DNA of 23,562 bases from GCA-002840305 sp964394905 (GTDB lineage Bacteria; Patescibacteriota; Patescibacteriia; Patescibacteriales; UBA12465): NCBI GenBank assembly GCA_964394905.1, contig CAYMZF010000010.1:1-23562 (forward strand). Reading direction: 5' to 3'. The translations under genes and the position numbers were made by a program. Positions 8,809 through 13,384 of the stretch are shown piece after piece. A model generated the notes under the pieces. It saw nothing but the letters and a program-made list of their open reading frames with translations. It did not search any database and was not told the origin of the DNA. Numbering within the stretch: the first letter of the stretch is position 1; each line of letters starts with the position of its first letter.

Positions 8809-10185
8809 ATGAAAAATAAAAAAATATTAACAGCTTTTGTTTTTATTGGAGTTATAGCAACTATTACTACTATTATAACTTTACCCGGTAAAACTAAAAT
8901 GAAATCATATTATTCAGGGGATGCCATTAACTATAATGAAAAATTAGTGGTGGTTTCAACTGACAGTGAAAGCTTGGAAGTTTTTACACAAGAGAGTATC
9001 GGACTAGAAAGAAGATTTACAATCAGACCCTTTGATGAACGTTTTAATAAAGATGACAGTTTTTATGGAGTGAAACTTAACATTGAAAACGGTCATTTGT
9101 ATGCTTATACTATCTCCGGTTACACCTTATACAAATATGATATTTCCAGTTTAAATAAAGCTACTTTAATAAAAAAAGATAAGAATACTTATTGGGAATG
9201 GTATAACAAAGTTGATAAATTTGGTAATAATATTGTTACGGTTAGCGCTAAGGGCGTAAAAGTATTTAATAGTGATTTACAAGTTATAGATAGTTATAAT
9301 ATCACTAACGATATTCCATATAATATTTCTTCCGGTGGTGATAAAGATTATATTTTTAATCTAAAAGGAAAAAATGATGTGATTGAAGTTTTCAGTCGAG
9401 AACGACGATCAGTAGCTAATAATTTACAAATTAATTTTTACGGTGGGGAGAATAATCGGTCCATCTATTTTGACGCTTATGACAATAATATTTATTTTGC
9501 TGATGACTATTCTGTTAAGAAGATTTCTTTAAAAGGAGAACTAAAAGGAACTTTTGAACATTTAGGTTATCCGGGTTATGATGTTAGTTCTTCCGGTAAT
9601 GAATATTTATATTTTGCTAACGGTTTAGGTGTAGTAAAAATACAAAAGAATAATATGTCGGTAGCAACTTCTCGTCGAACCGGTAATGTTAGTGTAGCTG
9701 AAGGTTGGGCTATGGGTTTAAAAGCCGTAGCGACTAAATCCGGTGAACGAGTGGTAGTTTTTAATAATTCTAGTATTTTGGTAATGGATAGTAACTTAAA
9801 AGTTTTAGGTTTTTTTGCTGCCGGAAAAGATGATAAAGTTTATGCTAAAGAAAATTTATTTTTAAATTTAAGTTCCGGTTCGGTTGATAGTGGCAGTCAA
9901 GTAGAGGTTACCGGTGGTGGATTTTTTTCCAAGGAAAAATTAGTTATAGATTTTTACGGAAAAAAATATGAAGTTAATGCCGATAAAGACGGACGCTTTT
10001 CTAAAATTTTAAATGTTCCGGAATTGTCCGACAGTAATTCTCGTAACAAAACATTTAGTGAAACCGAAGAAAATGGAATGGAGATAAAAAATATTACCGA
10101 GCGAACGGATGTAAAAGTTACCGGTGATCAATCTAAATATACTTACAGTATCAGTTTATATATAAAAGATGCGATAATAAAATAA
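8809..10185 (+). CDS. Exported propeller-like protein with IPT/TIG-like C-terminal domain
   Basis: 458 residues; I do not recognise a named family. A basic start (MKNKK) and hydrophobic helix (about 6-26) make a signal anchor or signal peptide without a clear cleavage site, so most of the protein should be outside the membrane. Residues about 35-345 consist of repeated beta strands with blade-like phrases (LYAYTISGYTLYKYDIS, VKVFNSDLQVIDSY, IYFADDYSVKKISL, YLYFANGLGVVKI), consistent with a six- or seven-bladed propeller. From about 350 an immunoglobulin-like region begins with LNLSSGSVDSGSQVEVTGGG, resembling an IPT/TIG or surface-layer Ig domain, followed by GRFSKILNVPEL. The Wzz-like gene starts 5 bases after its stop, so the pair is cotranscribed from the promoter at 8708. 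A glycan-binding or scaffolding role is a guess from context. Confidence 0.7.
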   Translation: MKNKKILTAFVFIGVIATITTIITLPGKTKMKSYYSGDAINYNEKLVVVSTDSESLEVFTQESIGLERRFTIRPFDERFNKDDSFYGVKLNIENGHLYAYTISGYTLYKYDISSLNKATLIKKDKNTYWEWYNKVDKFGNNIVTVSAKGVKVFNSDLQVIDSYNITNDIPYNISSGGDKDYIFNLKGKNDVIEVFSRERRSVANNLQINFYGGENNRSIYFDAYDNNIYFADDYSVKKISLKGELKGTFEHLGYPGYDVSSSGNEYLYFANGLGVVKIQKNNMSVATSRRTGNVSVAEGWAMGLKAVATKSGERVVVFNNSSILVMDSNLKVLGFFAAGKDDKVYAKENLFLNLSSGSVDSGSQVEVTGGGFFSKEKLVIDFYGKKYEVNADKDGRFSKILNVPELSDSNSRNKTFSETEENGMEIKNITERTDVKVTGDQSKYTYSISLYIKDAIIK

Positions 10186-10190
10186 TAACT

Positions 10191-11021
10191 ATGGATTTAA
10201 TTGGATTAATAAAACAAAAACGTCATACTATTATTTCAGTTTTTTTGATTTTTTTGGTAGTGGGATTACTTTTCTTATTGACTCAAGATTTTAAATATGG
10301 AACCAAGTCTAAGATTTTAGTAATTCAAGAAGGAGCGGGTAAGGTTGATCCTTATTCGGTTTCTCGATCGGTTGAATATCTGTCCGATTTGTTTACTAAA
10401 GTGGTTTATTCTAATTCCTTTTTTGAATCGGTTATGAAATCGGATTTCGATATTGATCAAAGTTATTTTGGTGAGACTTCCAATGATATGACTAAGCAAT
10501 GGAAAAAAACTGTTTCAGCTAAAGCTTTGGAAGATTCCGGTATTATTGTAATCAGTGTTTATCATAAGGATAGTTATCAAGCCACTCAAATCGCTTTAGC
10601 TATTAATCATGTTTTAATAACTGAACATCAAAATTATCATGGTTTAGGCGATTCGGTAAAAATTAACGTTATTGATCAACCGGTAGTTTCCAATTATCCG
10701 GTTAAACCTAATTTGATTTATAATTTTTTTATAATTCTTGCCGGCAGTCTATTTTTTAGTTTAATCTATATTTATTTGTTTCCAGAAAAAAGATACGACA
10801 TTAATTTATTTGTCAGTCGATCTAGAAGAGATGCAAAGACTAAATCGGTTATAACTGAAAGAGTTAATACTGATCGTTTAATAGGTAATTTAGATTATAA
10901 TGAATTAAGACAAAGCGCCGAGAATATTAAAAATGAAAATATGGTTAATAATAAAATAAAAGAAACAGTTGATTTTAACGAAATAAGAAGATCGGGTGAT
11001 ATCAATAATTTATTTGAATAA
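10191..11021 (+). CDS. Wzz/YveK-like polysaccharide chain-length determinant
   Basis: 276 residues. The layout is that of the Wzz superfamily: a short cytoplasmic start (MDLIGLIKQKRH), TM1 at about 13-31, an extracytoplasmic domain (about 32-175), then a Pro-rich approach to the second helix (QPVVSNYPVKPN, about 163-174) and TM2 at about 178-197. The C-terminal tail of roughly 75 residues is cytoplasmic and highly charged. It contains two related stretches, DYNELRQSAENI and DFNEIRRSGDIN, of unknown meaning. No tyrosine-kinase domain with a Walker motif is fused, so this is the YveK/CapA-type half rather than a full bacterial tyrosine kinase, and no kinase gene is adjacent. By family knowledge it would set the glycan chain length made by the Wzy-like protein encoded at 4962-6344. 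The start is the ATG 5 bases after the preceding stop. Confidence 0.8.
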   Translation: MDLIGLIKQKRHTIISVFLIFLVVGLLFLLTQDFKYGTKSKILVIQEGAGKVDPYSVSRSVEYLSDLFTKVVYSNSFFESVMKSDFDIDQSYFGETSNDMTKQWKKTVSAKALEDSGIIVISVYHKDSYQATQIALAINHVLITEHQNYHGLGDSVKINVIDQPVVSNYPVKPNLIYNFFIILAGSLFFSLIYIYLFPEKRYDINLFVSRSRRDAKTKSVITERVNTDRLIGNLDYNELRQSAENIKNENMVNNKIKETVDFNEIRRSGDINNLFE

Positions 11022-11054
11022 TATTATTTAAGATATTTAAAGGTTCTTTAACAA

Positions 11055-11063
11055 TTCCTCCTT
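11055..11063 (+). promoter_or_regulatory. Anti-Shine-Dalgarno element in the leader of the barrel gene
   Basis: TTCCTCCTT here is a perfect 9-base complement of AAGGAGGAA at 11171-11179, the ribosome-binding site of the gene at 11185. Between them lies a 26-bp hairpin (11062-11123) that would bring the two close together in RNA. A 6-bp hairpin (TTAAAG, loop GTT, CTTTAA; 11037-11051) lies just upstream. The arrangement suggests translational sequestration; it works only if transcription starts upstream of 11055, for example by read-through from the Wzz-like gene. Confidence 0.5.
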
Positions 11064-11123
11064 GGTTAATACTTAAAAGATTTTTAAGAATAAATAATTA
11101 AAAGTTTTTTAAGTATTAACCAA
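11062..11123. repeat. Long inverted repeat, 17 bp perfect arms, 26-bp stem with wobbles
   Basis: TTGGTTAATACTTAAAA (11062-11078) is exactly the reverse complement of 11107-11123. Pairing continues inward for nine more positions (two of them G-T) to 11087/11098, leaving a 10-base loop. It is the longest hairpin in the window. No T run follows it, so it is not a normal intrinsic terminator. It could be an RNA structural element, a protein-binding site or the trace of a mobile element. Confidence 0.85.
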
Positions 11124-11170
11124 TTAAAATAAAGAAATAAAACAAAAAAATAAAAAAGTAAAAACAAAAA

Positions 11171-11179
11171 AAGGAGGAA
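11171..11179 (+). promoter_or_regulatory. Strong Shine-Dalgarno site
   Basis: AAGGAGG ends 7 bases before the ATG at 11185, in a long A-rich tract. It is the only full Shine-Dalgarno sequence at correct spacing in this window; every other confidently placed start codon follows a plain A/T stretch. Confidence 0.85.
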
Positions 11180-11184
11180 AAAAA

Positions 11185-12051
11185 ATGAAAAAAATAATTT
11201 TATTATTTGTTGCTACTATATTTGTAGCAATGTCTTTCGGACAACAAGAGTCTGAAAGATTTTTGATCAATTACAGTGGATCCACCACTGTCTTTGACAA
11301 GAAAATTTTAAACTCAACCGACACGATTGTGAAGGTTGGGACTGCATCTACAAACTGTTTGTCCGGCGAAGTCTTTTTAGGCCGGAGAAATTTTCAGGTA
11401 GGATTTTATGGATCTTATTTGAATAGCTCGTCATTAACCGGACAATATGAAGCTGAAAAGCTTGAATATTTTTCGGCCGGAATGGTTCTAAGACAATCAA
11501 TTAATTCCTCGGAATTAAAGCTCGGGTTTGGTTATTTCAATCAGACCAGAGAATTGGAAGGATATAATGAATCTTTCAATTATTTTCTGGACTCAGCTAA
11601 GATCCATGGCATAGAAATCTTTGCGCAATTTGTTTTCAGTCAAGATGATATTGGCTGTTTTCCTAAAATTGAGTTATGGGGAAATACAAAGATGTTCATG
11701 GCTAAAATTAACGGTGGTAATTACAAGGTATTTTTGAGAAACTATTCATTTGGACTTGATGTCCAAATTTATAGATTTTCAATTTTACCGGACTATTACC
11801 TATCACCAATGATAGGAGTAGAAAAACCGGAAATAATGCCGGGATGCAACAGTATGAGATATAAATTAGGAGTTGCCGCTGGTAATAATATTACCAGAAG
11901 TAATATCTTAAAAACCGGGATATTTTTGTCCTGGGATAACGTATCTTATAATTACACATATTCTTATGGTGGTTATACCATAAAGAACATGGTGGTTGGA
12001 GGATATTTATCCTTCAACCCGGTGGGAATATTTTCCCATTTGGTAAGGTAA
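11185..12051 (+). CDS. Exported, outer-membrane beta-barrel-like protein; probably acquired
   Basis: 288 residues, family not recognised. It has a textbook signal peptide: MKKIILLFVATIFVAMSFGQ, with probable cleavage near residue 19-20, in the style of Bacteroidetes exported proteins. The mature part is a run of alternating hydrophobic and polar strands rich in Tyr, Phe and Gly (QVGFYGSYLN, KLGFGYFNQT, GIEIFAQFVF, YKLGVAAGNN, LKTGIFLSWD, VGGYLSFNP), which reads as an outer-membrane or porin-like beta-barrel. It lacks the usual C-terminal aromatic residue, ending SHLVR. Base composition and codon use differ from the neighbours: a hand count of 11281-11340 gives 25 of 60 G+C against 11 of 60 in 8041-8100, with more ATC, TTC, CTG and AAG codons. 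It has its own strong Shine-Dalgarno and terminator. Horizontal acquisition is likely; a barrel is odd in a lineage thought to lack a normal outer membrane. Confidence 0.7.
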   Translation: MKKIILLFVATIFVAMSFGQQESERFLINYSGSTTVFDKKILNSTDTIVKVGTASTNCLSGEVFLGRRNFQVGFYGSYLNSSSLTGQYEAEKLEYFSAGMVLRQSINSSELKLGFGYFNQTRELEGYNESFNYFLDSAKIHGIEIFAQFVFSQDDIGCFPKIELWGNTKMFMAKINGGNYKVFLRNYSFGLDVQIYRFSILPDYYLSPMIGVEKPEIMPGCNSMRYKLGVAAGNNITRSNILKTGIFLSWDNVSYNYTYSYGGYTIKNMVVGGYLSFNPVGIFSHLVR

Positions 12052-12072
12052 AAAAAACATCACATTAAATTT

Positions 12073-12103
12073 AAGAGAGATTCTAAATAGAATCTCTTTT
12101 TTT
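12073..12103 (+). terminator. Intrinsic terminator after the barrel-like gene
   Basis: AGAGATTCT (12076-12084), loop AAAT, AGAATCTCT (12089-12097): a 9-bp perfect stem that runs directly into a run of seven T (12097-12103). It lies 22 bases downstream of the stop codon. Confidence 0.85.
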
Positions 12104-12155
12104 ATTTTTAAAATTAAATTTTAAATATATATTTTTTTTAATTTATATTTAAACA

Positions 12156-12189
12156 AAAAAACTTCCGTTTGAGTAAACGGAAGTTTTTT
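12156..12189 (-). terminator. Bidirectional intrinsic terminator of rpmA
   Basis: AAAAAAACTTCCGTTT and its reverse complement form a 15-bp stem (12156-12170 with 12175-12189) around loop GAGT. Both ends carry A/T runs, so it can act on either strand. It ends 26 bases beyond the rpmA stop (minus strand) and would also stop read-through from the left. Confidence 0.85.
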
Positions 12190-12215
12190 GTATGTAGGTT
12201 TAAGATTAATAAAAA

Positions 12216-12494
12216 TTAATTTCTAACGATATTAACGATTTTGTTTTTTTCTAATTTACCGTCAAATTTCAATAATTTTTTAGTACGGAATTTAACTATA
12301 CCGTTAGCAACGGCAAATAGGGTATCATCTTTACCTTTTTTTACATTTTCACCGGGATGATATTTAGTTCCACGTTGTCGTATGATAATGTTACCAACTT
12401 TGGCTTTTTGACCATCGGATAATTTTACCCCTAAACGCTGACCGGCGGAATCTCGACCTAACGAGGTAGATCCGGCTGAATTCTTATGTGACAT
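12216..12494 (-). CDS. rpmA: Ribosomal protein bL27
   Basis: 92 residues, close to the usual family length. It is a component of the large subunit whose N-terminal tail reaches the peptidyl transferase centre. The sequence opens MSHKNSAGSTSLGRDSAGQR, matching the family pattern (HK..GGST..GRDS..QRLG), and continues with GNIIIRQRGTKYHPGENV (about 34-51) and LFAVANGIVKF. There is no cleavable N-terminal extension of the Firmicutes type, so the mature tail begins at the encoded Met. It is alone: its common partner rplU (bL21) is not next to it here. A promoter at 12606-12578 and a leader with a 12-bp inverted repeat precede it, and a bidirectional terminator follows. Identification is secure. 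Confidence 0.97.
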   Translation of the reverse strand: MSHKNSAGSTSLGRDSAGQRLGVKLSDGQKAKVGNIIIRQRGTKYHPGENVKKGKDDTLFAVANGIVKFRTKKLLKFDGKLEKNKIVNIVRN

Positions 12495-12505
12495 AGTATC
12501 TCTAA

Positions 12506-12545
12506 AATTATCTTAATATTTTGTCAATAATAGATTAAGATAATT
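12506..12545 (-). promoter_or_regulatory. Leader hairpin upstream of rpmA
   Basis: AATTATCTTAAT (12506-12517) and its exact reverse complement (12534-12545) enclose a 16-base loop. In the predicted rpmA transcript (start near 12571) this 12-bp stem ends 11 bases before the ATG, close enough to affect ribosome loading. It is all A/T apart from one G-C pair, so stability is modest. Confidence 0.45.
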
Positions 12546-12577
12546 CCTTTATTACATATATTTTTTAATACTGTTAT

Positions 12578-12606
12578 AGTATATCAAAGCTGTTTTTACT
12601 TGTCAA
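12578..12606 (-). promoter_or_regulatory. Sigma-70-type promoter for rpmA
   Basis: On the minus strand there is a perfect TTGACA (12606-12601), a 17-base spacer and TATACT (12583-12578, 5 of 6). Predicted start near 12571 gives a leader of about 77 bases. Its -35 box overlaps that of the plus-strand promoter at 12600-12628. Confidence 0.75.
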
Positions 12607-12628
12607 TTACTTTTATATAGAGTATAAT
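12600..12628 (+). promoter_or_regulatory. Sigma-70-type promoter for the ferredoxin-uppP operon
   Basis: TTGTCA (12600-12605, 5 of 6), a 17-base spacer and a perfect TATAAT (12623-12628). Predicted start near 12635, about 60 bases before the ferredoxin ATG at 12695. A small A/T-rich hairpin (12662-12678) lies in the leader. Confidence 0.75.
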
Positions 12629-12694
12629 ATACTTGTATTTATTAAATTAATATATATTTAAGATTAATTAAATTAATCCTAAATTTTTGTTTTT

Positions 12695-12871
12695 ATGTCA
12701 ATAAAAGTAGATCAAAATAAATGTATTGGTTGTGGTATGTGCGCTAATATGTGTCCTAAAATTTTTAAAATAAACTCAATGGGGAAATCGGAGGTTATCA
12801 GTCAGCAAGATGCTGATTGCGCCAGAAATGCGGCTAATAGTTGCCCGGTTGAAGCTATTAAAGTAGAATAA
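12695..12871 (+). CDS. Small 4Fe-4S ferredoxin
   Basis: 58 residues, a soluble electron carrier: MSIKVDQNKCIGCGMCANMC, then PKIFKINSMG and an end with CARNAANSCPVEAIKVE. Cys10, Cys13, Cys16 and Cys50 (the last in CPVEAI) are placed as the four ligands of a single [4Fe-4S] cluster. Cys20 and Cys42 are placed like the pair that forms a disulfide in monocluster ferredoxins of Pyrococcus and Desulfovibrio, which would make this protein redox-active at a second site. Its electron donors and acceptors are not apparent: no oxidoreductase is nearby. It is the first gene behind the promoter at 12600, and the next gene starts 6 bases after its stop, so it is probably cotranscribed with the ATPase gene, an association whose meaning is unclear. 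Confidence 0.93.
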   Translation: MSIKVDQNKCIGCGMCANMCPKIFKINSMGKSEVISQQDADCARNAANSCPVEAIKVE

Positions 12872-12877
12872 AATAAT

Positions 12878-13381
12878 ATGGCTCAAGATAATAAAATATT
12901 TTCTAAAGAAAAACCTAATTTAAATATTGAAAAAAAATCGGGAAAGTCTGATATTAAAATTGAAAAATTAGATTTAAATCAGGAAAATAAAATTGAAAAA
13001 GAAGCGGTTAATTTAGAAACAAATGGTGAAGAAAAAAAACCTTTAGAAAAAATAGGGGAAGCTTTTCGATCTAATAAAAAAACGGATATTTCTCTTAGTT
13101 CTTCAGACTTGATTAGACAAAAACAAATTGATGCTATTTTATCGGAAGGTTTAAATGATATTTTTTTAAGTATGGATGTTAAGCAACAGAAAATTTTTAG
13201 AGAAGAAGGAGAAAAAGCAACTACTAAAATTAATTTGCTTTTAAATTCAGCTAAAGTTAAATTAAAAAATATTATTGATTTAATAAAAAATTGGTTAAAA
13301 TTAATTCCTAAAGTTAATCCTTATTTTTTAGAACAAGAAGCTAAAATTAAAGCTGATAAAATTATAAAATTAAAAAAATAA
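12878..13381 (+). CDS. Small charged coiled-coil protein, partner gene of the ATPase
   Basis: 167 residues, no family I can name. The first 75 residues are low-complexity and charged (Lys, Glu, Asn) and probably disordered. Residues about 80-167 look helical and more conserved: LIRQKQIDAILSEGLNDIFL, then QQKIFREEGEKATTKINLLL and a Lys/Leu-rich end. There is no signal peptide or membrane segment, though a moderately hydrophobic amphipathic helix (IIDLIKNWLKLIPKV, about 129-143) might touch a membrane. The stop is 3 bases before the ATPase ATG, a tight coupling that suggests a physical or functional partnership with that protein. The start follows the ferredoxin stop by 6 bases. Confidence 0.65.
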   Translation: MAQDNKIFSKEKPNLNIEKKSGKSDIKIEKLDLNQENKIEKEAVNLETNGEEKKPLEKIGEAFRSNKKTDISLSSSDLIRQKQIDAILSEGLNDIFLSMDVKQQKIFREEGEKATTKINLLLNSAKVKLKNIIDLIKNWLKLIPKVNPYFLEQEAKIKADKIIKLKK

Positions 13382-13384
13382 TGT

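Noticed and set aside
10317..10499. Open frame on the minus strand inside the Wzz-like gene
   Set aside because: It is fully covered by a well-supported gene on the other strand and has no protein-like motif.
11062..11123. The long inverted repeat as an intrinsic terminator of the Wzz operon
   Set aside because: The stem is A/T-rich and followed by AATTAAAATAAAG rather than a T run.
12522..12527. Second TTGACA on the minus strand close to rpmA
   Set aside because: At 17 bases the -10 would be TAGAGA (3 of 6), and the hexamer lies in the loop of the leader hairpin; the upstream promoter is far better.
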